A stretch of DNA of 64,000 nt from Candidatus Mesenet endosymbiont of Phosphuga atrata (GTDB lineage Bacteria; Pseudomonadota; Alphaproteobacteria; Rickettsiales; Anaplasmataceae). Shown in pieces: positions 50,222 to 60,212 of this stretch (positions within the stretch are counted from its first letter, which is position 1; every line of letters begins with the position of its first letter). The stretch covers positions 1,240,001 through 1,304,000 of the forward strand of contig NZ_OZ026541.1 of assembly GCF_964020175.1 (NCBI RefSeq), read 5' to 3'. The notes beneath the pieces are model-generated. The model was not told the origin of the DNA. It worked only from the letters and a program-made list of their open reading frames with translations, and searched no databases. A program made the position numbers and the translations under genes.

Positions 50222-51666
50222 ATATCATATCTTCCTGTATAATCTTTAAATACCCCTTCGCTTGAGCTAAAGTATAATTTTATGTTACCTATGGGGCCGT
50301 TTCGTTGTTTCGCAACGATGAGGTCTGCAATATTTCTAATTTTTTCCATTTTCTCTTGCCAATCCCTATGTTTGCTACTGCCTTCATCTGGTTGCTTTCT
50401 TAACTCATAATATTCTTCTCTATATAAGAACATTACTATGTCGGCATCTTGCTCTATACTTCCCGACTCACGCAAATCAGAAAGCTGTGGTTTTTTATCA
50501 TCTCTTTGTTCTACCAAACGAGAAAGTTGTGACAGCGCAATAATTGGAATATTAAGTTCTTTGGCAATTGCTTTTAACCCTTGGGTAATTTCTGATATTT
50601 CTTGTACTCTGTTCTCACTACTTCTTTTTGTGGTTCCTCTTAGCAGTTGCAAATAATCTATAAATACTACCCGTAAGTTATATAATTGATATAAAAGCCT
50701 TATTTTTGTGCGCAGAGTGCTGATAGACAGTGCTGGAGTATCATCTATTATTAGCGGAAGATCCGATAGTTTACTACTGGTAGTTAAAAATTTACGTAGC
50801 TCAAAATCGCTAATCTTTCCTGTTAAAGCTTTATAATAACTTATTCCAGACTCTATGGTCATAAGCCTTGCAGTTAACTGTTCTGCCGACATTTCAAGTG
50901 AGAAAAAACCTACGTGTTGTTCTTCAGTGTTTTTTTGTAGAGCTTTGCAAGCATTTAGTGCCATATTAAGCGCAAATGCCGTTTTACCCATTGAGGGCCT
51001 TGCAGCCAGAATTAATAAATCAGACTTTTGCAAACCTCCCAAAAGTTGATTTAAATCATGAAATCCTGTCGTTATGCCAAGTAGCTCTGGGTTGTGTTTT
51101 ACCAAATTTACTTTTTCTATGACCTCTGCTATTGAGCTAGATAATTTTGCATAAGTTCTTTCAGCTTGTCCTGTAATTGCTAGGCTAAATAGCTTTGTCA
51201 TGGCTTGCTCTATTTGTATTTGTGCAGGGCTTTCAATATCATAGCTATAGCTATCATTTATAATACCTTGCCCAATTTCAATTAAGCATCTTCTTAGGTA
51301 AGTATCCCATATAATTTTTGCAATACTGTGAATGTCAAGCGCTATACTTGCTTTAGCTACAAGCCTTGCCAAATACTGCACTCCTCCACATTCAACAAAT
51401 CCTGAGTCTTCTTTAAGAAACATCTCCAAACTCATCTCATTTGCAACAATACTACGTTTTCTGACTTTAATGATCTGCTCAAAAATACGCTGATGCAGTG
51501 GCTCATATAACGCTTCTGCCTTGATTATGTCTTCCACAGCATCACAAATTCCGTTATTGCGTATCATTGCGCCAATTAATATCTGCTCTGCTTCTATATT
51601 ACGTGGCAGTTTGCATATTTCTTTTTCTAGATTCGAAGTTTGTAATAAATGGTTAATCTCTGTCAT
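50218..51666 (-). CDS. dnaB: Replicative DNA helicase DnaB
   Basis: DnaB is the hexameric helicase that unwinds DNA at the replication fork. The best start is ATG 51666 (MTEINHLLQ), giving 482 residues; a TTG two codons earlier is less likely. The N-terminal domain (PRNIEAEQILIGAMI) and the RecA-like core are complete, with Walker A ILAARPSMGKTAFALNMA, Walker B VVFIDYLQLL, and the arginine-finger region SDLRESGSIEQDADIVMFLYR. Length and motifs are standard. Confidence 0.96.
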   Translation of the reverse strand: MTEINHLLQTSNLEKEICKLPRNIEAEQILIGAMIRNNGICDAVEDIIKAEALYEPLHQRIFEQIIKVRKRSIVANEMSLEMFLKEDSGFVECGGVQYLARLVAKASIALDIHSIAKIIWDTYLRRCLIEIGQGIINDSYSYDIESPAQIQIEQAMTKLFSLAITGQAERTYAKLSSSIAEVIEKVNLVKHNPELLGITTGFHDLNQLLGGLQKSDLLILAARPSMGKTAFALNMALNACKALQKNTEEQHVGFFSLEMSAEQLTARLMTIESGISYYKALTGKISDFELRKFLTTSSKLSDLPLIIDDTPALSISTLRTKIRLLYQLYNLRVVFIDYLQLLRGTTKRSSENRVQEISEITQGLKAIAKELNIPIIALSQLSRLVEQRDDKKPQLSDLRESGSIEQDADIVMFLYREEYYELRKQPDEGSSKHRDWQEKMEKIRNIADLIVAKQRNGPIGNIKLYFSSSEGVFKDYTGRYDI

Positions 51667-51833
51667 TAACAATAATTCGTTAATATTTCATTCTACAGTA
51701 TAATTTTTAAGATTGGAGGAAAAATCATAATTATTTAATTTAAAAAAGTGATGTTATATACCAGTATTACTGTAAACCCATAAGGGCCGTATCATTGAAA
51801 ATATGCATTTTCAAATTTAAATAAATATTATAT

Positions 51834-52166
51834 TTATTCACCACATTTTTTCTCAGGAATAATTATATAATTAATATAATCCACTATGTTGTTATCATTA
51901 AAGGTAATTTGCAAAGACTTACTGCTGCATTTTCTTTTCTGAAAAAAACGATATTGCTTTATTTTACTTGATACATAATACCAGATTTTATCATCATGCT
52001 TTGATGAAAAAGTGGGGCTACCAAGCAAATCTGCTACTGCTTCCTTACTATCTCCCAACTTTATTCTATCCCGCAATTCCATGTCCAAAGAAGAATAGCC
52101 GTGTTCATAAATAACTGGCTTAAAACCGAGCAGTAAAATCAAACATAATATAGAGAAAACACGCAT
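51834..52166 (-). CDS. bamE: BamE/SmpA-like outer-membrane assembly protein
   Basis: The 110-residue protein has an N-terminal hydrophobic leader (RVFSILCLILLLGFKPVIYE) and the SmpA/OmlA core: LRDRIKLGDSKEAVADLLGSPTF, DKIWYYVSSK and SLQITFNDNNIV. BamE is the small lipoprotein of the BAM complex that inserts beta-barrel proteins in the outer membrane. No clear lipobox cysteine is seen in the leader, so its anchoring differs or the start is elsewhere. It stands alone. Confidence 0.75.
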   Translation of the reverse strand: MRVFSILCLILLLGFKPVIYEHGYSSLDMELRDRIKLGDSKEAVADLLGSPTFSSKHDDKIWYYVSSKIKQYRFFQKRKCSSKSLQITFNDNNIVDYINYIIIPEKKCGE

Positions 52167-52339
52167 ATTGAGAGATTATTAAAGTATAGTATCATTGCTA
52201 CTATTGTGTATTTATATTATTAAATTTGTCAAATTTTTATAACTAAATAGAATGCCAGACTGATAAGTATATACAGTCAATTTAATATTAGCAGCATCTT
52301 CTATAAAACATAGATAAAATTACCTGCCTTTTTCTTTAC

Positions 52340-53240
52340 TATTTCCTAGTTGTTCTAGTGACACACTTTCTCACTTACTACTTCTATAGCTAACACAGAT
52401 AAGCTTTCTCCGATTTTTGAAAAATAAAATTAACAGCAACATTAATATCTGGCAAGAAAATTGGTAGCATTTTTCTCACAGCATGTTTAATTGCAAACCA
52501 AAAATGCTCAATTGGATTCAAATCCGGTGAATATGGCGGCAAAAACAACACCCTACATTTTCAATCAGTTTTCTAATTTTTACGGACTTATAAAAGCTTG
52601 CATTATCAAGGATTGTCCAGTTTTCAATTCAGGAACTAGTATATTTTTAATATAAACCTCAAAAAGTTCACTGTTGCAATATCCCTCAAATGCACATGGC
52701 GTGCCAACTTTTCCATGATTTAAAGCTCCAATAATACTGATCCTTTTCTTCTTAAATGCAGGTTTTTCAGTAAACAATCTCTTACCTTTTGGATATGTAT
52801 AAAATTCGTTGTCATCAATTCATCTATAAATACCATTCGTTTATTTTAGCTACTTTTGCTTTGAATTCTTTACTTTATTTGATAAAGAAAGGTTTTTTTA
52901 TATGTATAGCCAGCTTTTTTTAGATAATTATATGCTGTCTCTTTGCACATATTGCCAAATCTTTCAATTACTTATATCAGCCTTGATTATCTTGCAAAAA
53001 TTTGAAAAAGCTATCCATGTCTTTAATCTTGCTCCTATGACCTATTTGGTAGCTATAGGCTAGCTTTATACTTCCAGTTTCTTCTCTTCTTTTTCTCCAC
53101 CAATACAGTGTTTTTCTGTCAATACTGAACATCCCATTCATAGCTTTCATTGTCATTTTTTCTCGTCTACCACTTTTAAAACACGCTCACGCAAATCTTC
53201 ATCTTGGCATTTTTAATCTATGCTTTTTATTCAATATGCC
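52340..53240 (-). pseudogene. Third IS630-type transposase remnant
   Basis: On the minus strand fragments read DLRERVLKVV, MNGMFSIDRKTLYWWRKRREETGSIK and then KAGYTYKK. The DDE part includes KKRISIIGALNHGKVGTPCAFEGYCN. The order is that of an IS630-family transposase, broken by stops and shifts. Its end points are not clear. It differs from the IS630 types at 35849 and 56902. Confidence 0.7.
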
Positions 53241-53377
53241 TCTATTATCATAAAATCCAATCTAGGGCAAGCTTATTTTAGTTAGCTATAAATAAATATT
53301 TGAAACAGCAAGTGCAGATCAATTGTATTTGACTGGAGCATTAGTTATAAATATTATTTTTCAATATAGAAAAACGT

Positions 53378-53833
53378 ATGTCAGAATCTATATCTATTTC
53401 TTCTGATCATAATGGTGTAAGTTTAAAGTCAGTAATCAAGTTATACCTGGAAAATCTGGGTCATAAAGTTTATGATTTTGGTTGCTACTCTAAAACAGAG
53501 TCAGTTGATTATCCAGATTATGCTGATGCTGTTGTTAGCAGCATAATAAATGGTGAATCAATATATGGCATATTAATTTGTAATACTGGAATAGGAATGA
53601 GTATTATAGCTAATAGGCATCGAAAAATAAGGGCTGCTTTATGTCATGACGTTGAGACCGCACGACTAGCACGCGAACATAATGATGCAAATATTCTTTG
53701 TCTTGGTGCTAAATATATAGCTAATAAAATGGCAAAAAAAATTATAGAACAATTTTTGATTACAGAATTTGCAGGAGGTAGGCATATGCTACGTATTAAC
53801 AAGCTTACTGAATGGGAATATGAAAACTATTAA
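53378..53833 (+). CDS. rpiB: Ribose 5-phosphate isomerase B
   Basis: The 151-residue enzyme interconverts ribose 5-phosphate and ribulose 5-phosphate. The N-terminal SISSDHNGVSLKSVIK, the catalytic Cys in LICNTGIGMSIIANRHRKIRAALCHD and EHNDANILCLGAKYI are family marks. The stop overlaps the ubiG start by 14 bases, indicating coupling. Confidence 0.95.
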   Translation: MSESISISSDHNGVSLKSVIKLYLENLGHKVYDFGCYSKTESVDYPDYADAVVSSIINGESIYGILICNTGIGMSIIANRHRKIRAALCHDVETARLAREHNDANILCLGAKYIANKMAKKIIEQFLITEFAGGRHMLRINKLTEWEYENY

Positions 53834-54533
53834 CTATCAAGAAATATCAAAATTTTCTCAATATGCGGATCAATGGTGGGATGAAGATGGGAAATTTAAA
53901 CCCTTACATATAATCAACCCTGTGCGTGTTTCGTATATTACTAAGCAAATAAAAGCAAAAGTAAACAAAGATTTAAGCTCAATGTCGGTACTAGATATAG
54001 GTTGTGGTGGTGGTATTTTATCAGAATCAATAGCTCGCATTGGGGCAAAAGTTTTAGGAATAGATGTATGTGAAGAAAACATCCTTGCTGCACAGCTGCA
54101 TGCTAAAAAGGTAGGGCTAGCACAAATAGAATATAAATGTACAAGCATTGAAGAATTAGAGAAAAAAAATAAATATGATGTGATATTATGTATGGAAGTA
54201 ATAGAGCATGTAGATAACCTTGCTTTTTTTATGGAAAAATCTGTCCATCTATTGAAGCCTGGAGGCCTAATCTTTATATCAACTCTAAATAGAACTATAA
54301 AATCATTTGTATTTGCTATAATTGGAGCAGAATATATATTGAAATGGTTGCCAAAAGGTACTCATAGTTGGAATAAATTTGTTAAGCCATCAGAGGTTGC
54401 AAAGTATTTACGTGAGAATAGTATAACTGTAGAAGATGTGAAAGGAATAAAATATAATATAGTCAATAATCAGTGGCAATTAACGGATAATCTTTCTGTC
54501 AATTATATATTGACTGGAGTGAAAACAGCTTAA
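53820..54533 (+). CDS. ubiG: Ubiquinone biosynthesis O-methyltransferase UbiG
   Basis: UbiG makes both O-methylations of the ubiquinone ring with S-adenosylmethionine. The start at ATG 53820 (MKTINYQEISKFSQYADQWWDEDGKF) gives 237 residues. The SAM site VLDIGCGGGILSE with acidic GIDVCEENI, the VIEHVDN motif and the substrate region TLNRT and LPKGTHSWNKFVKPSE are all intact. A decayed second copy of its 3' end lies at 56008-56203. Confidence 0.95.
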   Translation: MKTINYQEISKFSQYADQWWDEDGKFKPLHIINPVRVSYITKQIKAKVNKDLSSMSVLDIGCGGGILSESIARIGAKVLGIDVCEENILAAQLHAKKVGLAQIEYKCTSIEELEKKNKYDVILCMEVIEHVDNLAFFMEKSVHLLKPGGLIFISTLNRTIKSFVFAIIGAEYILKWLPKGTHSWNKFVKPSEVAKYLRENSITVEDVKGIKYNIVNNQWQLTDNLSVNYILTGVKTA

Positions 54534-54633
54534 AAATTAAAATTTAATCATAAGATTTGTAGATTCTTAATTTTTAATTGTATATTAAACATACTAATGT
54601 TATTTAAGTGTATTATTATATGAGGGATCATAA

Positions 54634-55980
54634 ATGAAATTTCATAGAACGCTATTATTAAGTTTATGTTTGCTTATTAATATAAGTATATCTGATGCTA
54701 TAGCTAAAGATAAAATGGAAGTTGAAAAAATGAATGATGTTATATCAGAATCTGGGCAAAATCAGCAAATAGTTAATGATGTTGAAATTAATGAAGTGTC
54801 TAATAAATTAGAGCATTTTGTTAGATATTTTGTTGAAGAATTTGAAGAGAAGTTAACATTATACAGTTTAGAGCTAGATGGAAAGATTAAAAAAGCAGGA
54901 AAATCTGCAAAACTTACAAATGACGCTCTAGGAGGGTTGATTGGTTTTGCAGCTGGAAAAATTCCTATGGTTGGGGGCGTAGTAAAATCCGTATCAACTA
55001 ATTTAATAGCAGATGAAATAAATAAAATAGGTGAAAATTACCATTTAGGAAAAGTAACTGAATTGTCAAAATTGGTAGACTTTTCCCAAGAAGGCTCTGC
55101 TGATTTTAGAAGAATGTTAGTAAACGCAGGATTTGATCTCTTTCAAAGTTTTGAGGCACAATTTATGATGGTTACCTCAAGGACCGAGTTACGTCAATTA
55201 GCGAAAGATGCTGTGGATAGAGCGATTAACTATATGAAGAACAAAAGTGAATTTGAAGAAAAGTTTATAACTCAAGGTGTTATTTTAGGTAAGTCTAAAA
55301 AACAAAAAATAAAAGATAAAATTCCTTATCTTGATTCAGGGTTTAATATAAAATTCCACATAGATTATAATGGTACTATGTATACACAGAGATGTAATAC
55401 AAGTGCATTATACGAAACAGTTGGAATAGTTTTATCGGAAGGTGGGAAGAATATTTTTTACTCTCATAAAGATGAATCTGATGATCCAAATAGTGGAAGT
55501 TTTCATTACGGTTATCGTCGTCTTCTCATATCAGAAAACTGGAATGAACTGAAAGAGCAGTATCAGCGTGATATTGATGGCAAAGCTGAACGTAATAAGA
55601 TATTTTCAGACTATAAGTATATCTTAAGTCCTCAAAATATGGAAGAAAAGTCAAAAATTATATTAGCAGAAATTAATTTAAAGGATAAAGGTTTAATTGA
55701 AGAGAGAATAGCAGAAAGATCAGAAGATATTAGAAGTGATATTCTAGAACAAATAGAAAATTTAAAGCAAATGAACATTGCACAGATGGAGTCATTTTTA
55801 CACCTTATAAAAATAGAAGATGGTTTAAGAGAAGCACATTTAAAAGAGATTGATCAACATCTTGAAAAAGCTAAACGAGAATATAAAGAAATAATTGGTG
55901 AAAATTATAAGGCTATTCAAACACAAATGACTAGAATAGAAATGGTACTTGATAAGCTTTTAAATAGTATTAAGGGCTAA
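54634..55980 (+). CDS. Secreted coiled-coil protein of unknown function
   Basis: A signal peptide (KFHRTLLLSLCLLINISISDAIA) precedes a 448-residue protein. Residues 90-130 hold a glycine-rich hydrophobic stretch (LGGLIGFAAGKIPMVGGVVKSVS) that could insert into a membrane. The last 100 residues are a coiled coil (EERIAERSEDIRSDILEQIENLKQ). I do not recognise the family. GAGGGAT before the ATG is a strong ribosome binding site. It is flanked by intact ubiG and a decayed ubiG end, which suggests it was placed there by recombination. A host-interaction role is possible. Confidence 0.7.
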   Translation: MKFHRTLLLSLCLLINISISDAIAKDKMEVEKMNDVISESGQNQQIVNDVEINEVSNKLEHFVRYFVEEFEEKLTLYSLELDGKIKKAGKSAKLTNDALGGLIGFAAGKIPMVGGVVKSVSTNLIADEINKIGENYHLGKVTELSKLVDFSQEGSADFRRMLVNAGFDLFQSFEAQFMMVTSRTELRQLAKDAVDRAINYMKNKSEFEEKFITQGVILGKSKKQKIKDKIPYLDSGFNIKFHIDYNGTMYTQRCNTSALYETVGIVLSEGGKNIFYSHKDESDDPNSGSFHYGYRRLLISENWNELKEQYQRDIDGKAERNKIFSDYKYILSPQNMEEKSKIILAEINLKDKGLIEERIAERSEDIRSDILEQIENLKQMNIAQMESFLHLIKIEDGLREAHLKEIDQHLEKAKREYKEIIGENYKAIQTQMTRIEMVLDKLLNSIKG

Positions 55981-56007
55981 CTGTGTATGTTTGCTATTAG
56001 GGGGCAG

Positions 56008-56203
56008 CTGAAATGGCTGCCAATTGGCACTCATTGCTGGAGTAAGTTTATCCTAACCAGCAGAAGTTATAAGGTATCTACGTGAAAATAATGTAGCATT
56101 AAAAGATATGAAAGGAATAAAATACAGCGTAACAAATAATCAGTAGCAATTGGTAGATGATATTTCCATTAACTATATATTAGTAGGGATGAAAGACTAT
56201 TGA
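56008..56203 (+). pseudogene. Decayed second copy of the ubiG 3' end
   Basis: The translation, with one frameshift and one TAG in place of a Trp codon, reads LKWLPIGTHCWSKF, then PAEVIRYLRENNVALKDMKGIKYS and NYILVGMKDY with TGA. It aligns along its whole length with the last 65 residues of intact UbiG (LKWLPKGTHSWNKF...NYILTGVKTA). The nucleotide differences are many, so the copy is old or comes from a divergent strain. Confidence 0.85.
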
Positions 56204-56227
56204 TAAGATTAATTTTATTTATTCTTT

Positions 56228-56266
56228 ATTCAACCACTATGGATTAGAAATCCATAGTGGTTGAAT
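56228..56266. repeat. Perfect 17-base stem-loop
   Basis: ATTCAACCACTATGGAT and its reverse complement flank a TAGAA loop. It lies just after the ubiG remnant and could act as a terminator in either direction, although it has only a short T tract. Confidence 0.6.
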
Positions 56267-56349
56267 TTACTAAGAAAGATTTTAAATTATTTAAAAATGA
56301 GTAAAGCTCTCTGAGTTATTTTAGATTTTCATTTCTCGACCTTTTTATC

Positions 56350-56602
56350 ACCAATCTGGAGAGAAGCGAGTGATAACATCAGAGAGAGGAAATAGCTTTG
56401 ATCTGCGGATTCCCACCACAGGAAGCTACCAGCTGATGCTGGGAGCGCCATAGCTTTTGTGTTTAAAAGCTACAAAAACCTTATTTTAAGAAAAAATCCT
56501 AAAACGGCTAGGTTAGGTCACGGATAGATCTTATTCAGTATATTCACTATCAGTACTCTATCACCTAAGAATAGCCTCTACTACCTATCTCTCCAGATTG
56601 GT
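56350..56602. other. Unknown element bounded by 15-base inverted repeats
   Basis: ACCAATCTGGAGAGA (56350-56364) and its perfect reverse complement (56588-56602) bound a 223-base interior that is less AT-rich than its surroundings. The interior contains local hairpins (CCAGC-TGAT-GCTGG; AGCTTTT-GTGTTT-AAAAGCT). It has no open frame of note. It could be a structured RNA, with the terminal repeat as closing stem, or a MITE-like element. It does not match the tmRNA, RNase P or SRP RNA features I know. Confidence 0.5.
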
Positions 56603-56724
56603 ATCCCCATTATAAGCAATACCTGAAAATCTATAGAAGCAAAAAATTTACAAATATTTTTAATCCTTTTAAAATTCATTCTTACTTGAGTATATAAGGT
56701 GAGAGAACCCCCTACATCAAATTT

Positions 56725-56905
56725 TTATACAATGTGCTGAGATTGGTTTACAGATTCTGTACTAACTTCATTTAGTTGAGATGCTAATACTTTATCACTA
56801 TCTTTAGTATCAACAACTTCGTGCTTTGAAAGCAACTCTACAATTTCTTTATGATTAATGCAGGCAGCATTGTGAAAAGCTCCTTCTACACAGCCAGCAT
56901 CTATA
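56725..56905 (-). pseudogene. Ankyrin protein C-terminal relic
   Basis: The minus strand reads DAGCVEGAFHNAACINHKEIVELLSKHEVVDT, then a tail to the stop at 56725. This is one ankyrin unit and the end of a protein. The 5' part was separated by the IS630 element: joining across it at the TA gives LLVQGTCTDIDAGC, but further upstream (57582 on) stops appear, so the gene was already decaying. Confidence 0.65.
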
Positions 56906-57581
56906 GTGAATTCACTATACAAAAGGACTATTATTAAAAATAATAGATTTGTGAGAATAAAAGATATGACATTCGTTAGACTTAAGAAAAAAAGTAATAG
57001 AATTTATAAACTCTGGATATTCGAAAGCTGAAGCTTGTAGGGTTTTTAAAATTGGAAGAAGCACTATTTTCGAGTGGTTAAAGAAGCTAAGAAACTTGAG
57101 CGTAAAAAAGAGTAAACAAAGCAAAGATGAGCAAAGACGTCAAGAATTTATAAAATAAAATAGATAAAGAAAACATTATATATATTGACGAATGCGGGAT
57201 AGATAAGGGACTTTATAGAGTTCTAAAGGAGAAAAAGTTATTGCAAAAATTTCAGGAAAACATCACTAGTATAATTGCTGGAAAAAGAGGTTCCGATGTT
57301 TTTTAGTGGGACAGCAACGTATTTGAAATATATATATAGAGAAGTTTTTATGCTTCGAAAAAACGAAGTTATAGTCTGTGATAATGCTTCATTTCACAAA
57401 TCCGTAAAAACGAAAAATTTGATTAAAAATTCAAATTGATATTTTTGCCACCATATCCACCAGATCTGAATCCAATTGAGCATTTTTTTAAAGTCTAGAA
57501 TTAGAAAACTGATGCACAAAACATAAATTTAGCTATCTATCGCGCTTTCCAATAGTCCTGATTTAAAGTGAATTTACTATA
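56902..57581 (+). mobile_element. IS630-type element with visible terminal repeats, dead transposase
   Basis: Imperfect 31-base terminal inverted repeats are visible: TATAGTGAATTCACTATAC at 56902 and the complement of TATAGTAAATTCACTTTA at 57581, both followed by AGGACTATT. Inside, the transposase starts with MTFVRLKKKVIEFINSGYSK and continues AEACRVFKIGRSTIFEWLKK, then NIIYIDECGIDKGLYR in another frame and PPYPPDLNPIEHFF at the end. TA flanks the ends. At least three shifts make it inactive. It is related to the fragment at 36638. Confidence 0.85.
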
Positions 57582-57901
57582 TCAGTACAAGTGCCTTGTA
57601 CAAGCAATTATACTGTGCTATAAAAAAGATAGAGCAAAATTGGACTATACCAAATTGGGCTTTTTGATATTTTCTTTCCTAATAGATTAAAAATTCAGTT
57701 GAGTTTTTGACACAGTTTGTTGAACACTCCCTGGCTTTCGAATTTTAGATGCATGAGTAAGGATTATGAACATTCTTCTACCACTTCTAAAACCAATATC
57801 TTCTTTAATATGACGACCGTTATGTTACGTAAACTAGCACATCCTTGAGTTTGCAGACACCTTCTAAAGCACAATTAAAACTTTATATCTATGGCGAAAT
57901 A
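57582..57901. other. Spacer upstream of the sdhA stop
   Basis: The first 30 bases continue the ankyrin relic. The rest contains old coding-like pieces (minus strand RSGRRMFIILTHASKIRK with shifts) that I cannot assign with confidence. No intact gene. Confidence 0.4.
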
Positions 57902-59695
57902 TTAATACGTTCTTTTCTCTGGTGGAAAGTAATCAATCTCACTACTTAGGGTTTTTGTAGATACTTCTTTGTAATCAACTTTTATATTGTAATCATCATC
58001 AAGCCAAGCTAAGCTGTGTTTCATCCAATCTTTGTCATTGCGTTCTGGGAAATCTTCACGCGCATGAGCACCCCTACTTTCCTTGCGATTTGCTGCGCAT
58101 TCCATGGTGATAACTGCTTGTGGTATCATATTGGCCAATTCTAATGCCTCAACTAAATCACTATTCCAAACCATGCTACGATCACTTATGGCTACATCAG
58201 ACATAGCAGTTGCAACTTCCCTTATTTTCTTTTTGCCCTCCTCTAAAGACTCAGCTATGCGAAAAACCGACGCATATTCTTGCATAGTCTCTTGCATCTT
58301 GCTGCGAATGCTAGATGCGCGGGTTTTACCACTAGCAAAACGCATCTTATCAAATCTGTCTATAATCTGTTCTTCACTTTCTTTATTTAAGGGTTTATTT
58401 GCATTGCTGGATTTTAGTAATTCTTTTGCTCTCATTGCTGCACTGCGACCAAACACAACCAAATCAAGTAATGAATTAGAGCCGAGCCTGTTAGCACCAT
58501 GCACTGAAACACACGCAGCTTCACCAATTGCAAATAAACCAGGTACAACTGTGGTTTTGCCTTTTCTTACTGTTAACACTTCACCATGATAATTGGTTGG
58601 AACTCCACCCATGTTATAATGTACTGTTGGAATAACTGGGATTGGATCACGTGTTACATCAACACCAGCAAAAGTTTTTGCAGTTTCACTGATCCCAGGC
58701 AGTCTAAGTTTTATCACTTCAGGATCAAGGTGTGCTATGGTTAAATATATATGATCCTTTTTTGGGCCAACTCCCCTACCTTCCCTTATCTCCATTGTCA
58801 TAGCTCTGCTTACAACATCACGCGAAGCTAAATCTTTTGCCTTGGGAGCATAACGCTCCATAAACCTCTCGCCATTAGCGTTAATTAAGTATCCACCTTC
58901 TCCTCGGCATCCTTCAGTCATAAGGCAACCAGAACCATAAATACCAGTTGGGTGAAATTGTACAAACTCCATATCTTCAAGCGGTAGTTTTGCTCTAAGG
59001 GCCATACCATTGCCATCACCAGTGCAGGTGTGCGCACTAGTTGCAGAAAAATAAACCCGTCCGTAACCACCTGTTGCCAGCACTACAATATGGGCACGAA
59101 ATCTATGAAGCGTGCCATCGCATAAAGACCAAGCAAGAACACCAAGGCATTTTCCATCCTCATCCATAAGCAGATCAATAGCAAAATATTCAACAAAAAA
59201 CTCAGCTCCAAAGCGTAAAGATTGTTGATATAAGGTATGAAGAATTGCATGACCGGTTTTATCTGCAGCAGCGCAAGTACGAACTGCAGGTTTTCCCTTA
59301 CCAAATTCAGTTGTCATGCCACCAAATGGCCTTTGGTATATTCTGCCGTCGTCTGTGCGTGAAAACGGCACTCCATAATGCTCAAGTTCAACTACTGCTT
59401 GCATGGCGTTTTTACACATATACTCTATAGAATCCTGATCACCAAGCCAATCTGATCCTTTCACTGTATCATACATATGCCAGCGCCAATCATCTTCTGA
59501 CATGTTACCAAGTGCAGCGCTAATTCCACCTTGAGCAGCAACAGTATGACTACGTGTTGGAAATATCTTAGATATACAAGCAACTGAAAGACCTTCAGCA
59601 GTCATGCCTAAAGTTGCACGTAGCCCTGCACCACCAGCTCCAACAACTATTACATCATATTCATGTTCTGTGATTTTATATGCAGTGTTGTTCAT
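57902..59695 (-). CDS. sdhA: Succinate dehydrogenase flavoprotein subunit
   Basis: SdhA oxidises succinate to fumarate in the TCA cycle and passes electrons to ubiquinone. The 597-residue protein has the FAD site [18 protein letters not shown], the FAD-linked His in [18 protein letters not shown], the substrate region [23 protein letters not shown] and the C-terminal [17 protein letters not shown]. All are intact. sdhB, sdhC and sdhD are not in the window. A small membrane gene lies 71 bases upstream on the same strand. Confidence 0.97.
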   Translation of the reverse strand: MNNTAYKITEHEYDVIVVGAGGAGLRATLGMTAEGLSVACISKIFPTRSHTVAAQGGISAALGNMSEDDWRWHMYDTVKGSDWLGDQDSIEYMCKNAMQAVVELEHYGVPFSRTDDGRIYQRPFGGMTTEFGKGKPAVRTCAAADKTGHAILHTLYQQSLRFGAEFFVEYFAIDLLMDEDGKCLGVLAWSLCDGTLHRFRAHIVVLATGGYGRVYFSATSAHTCTGDGNGMALRAKLPLEDMEFVQFHPTGIYGSGCLMTEGCRGEGGYLINANGERFMERYAPKAKDLASRDVVSRAMTMEIREGRGVGPKKDHIYLTIAHLDPEVIKLRLPGISETAKTFAGVDVTRDPIPVIPTVHYNMGGVPTNYHGEVLTVRKGKTTVVPGLFAIGEAACVSVHGANRLGSNSLLDLVVFGRSAAMRAKELLKSSNANKPLNKESEEQIIDRFDKMRFASGKTRASSIRSKMQETMQEYASVFRIAESLEEGKKKIREVATAMSDVAISDRSMVWNSDLVEALELANMIPQAVITMECAANRKESRGAHAREDFPERNDKDWMKHSLAWLDDDYNIKVDYKEVSTKTLSSEIDYFPPEKRTY

Positions 59696-59766
59696 AAATT
59701 TCTTAACTAAAAGAATATAATGTAGTTAACAATCAGCAAAAAATCAATTTTAAATCGGGAATATTG

Positions 59767-60024
59767 TCACTCACTTTTATCTCTTGATCCTGTAGTGGCA
59801 ACTCCCACACCAGACAAATCATGGCTCGGTTCAGCACACCAATATGGCATAAGTCCCGCTATTAGTGCTCCAGGAATCAATAATGCCGTTAAAATTATGG
59901 CAAACGTTTGTGCAGACTGCTTAGGAGAAGAAAAATACAATGTAGCTGCTATGCCTAAGAAAGCTAATGTTGTTAATGCACCATAAAGAAGTGATTTTTT
60001 ATTGAGAGTTAGTTCTGCTTTCAT
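59767..60024 (-). CDS. Small two-helix membrane protein upstream of sdhA
   Basis: The 85-residue protein has two hydrophobic helices (about 11-31 and 38-60) and a short polar C-terminus (AEPSHDLSGVGVATTGSRDKSE). No family is recognised. It reads in the same direction as sdhA and may share its transcript, but this gives no function by itself. Confidence 0.6.
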   Translation of the reverse strand: MKAELTLNKKSLLYGALTTLAFLGIAATLYFSSPKQSAQTFAIILTALLIPGALIAGLMPYWCAEPSHDLSGVGVATTGSRDKSE

Positions 60025-60212
60025 ATTATTAACCTACTGTTATATATAAAAGTATATATATTTTTATGCTTAAAGTCAATTTTTTAACTTTAATGAGCGT
60101 TTATTTTAGGAAAATAATTGCATTAATTAATATTTCTCAATCAAAAAGAAACATTTTATTCTATTTCATTTTAAACTATATAATTAAATTACTTTAAGAC
60201 CCCAAAACAAAC

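Noticed and set aside
56350-56602. tmRNA, RNase P RNA or SRP RNA
   Set aside because: Key conserved elements of each (tag frame and tRNA-like end, the GAGGAAAGTCC region with its partner, the SRP GGAAGGAAGCAGCC core) are not present on either strand.
58083-58589. Plus-strand frame of 168 codons over sdhA
   Set aside because: Antisense shadow of an intact, conserved gene.
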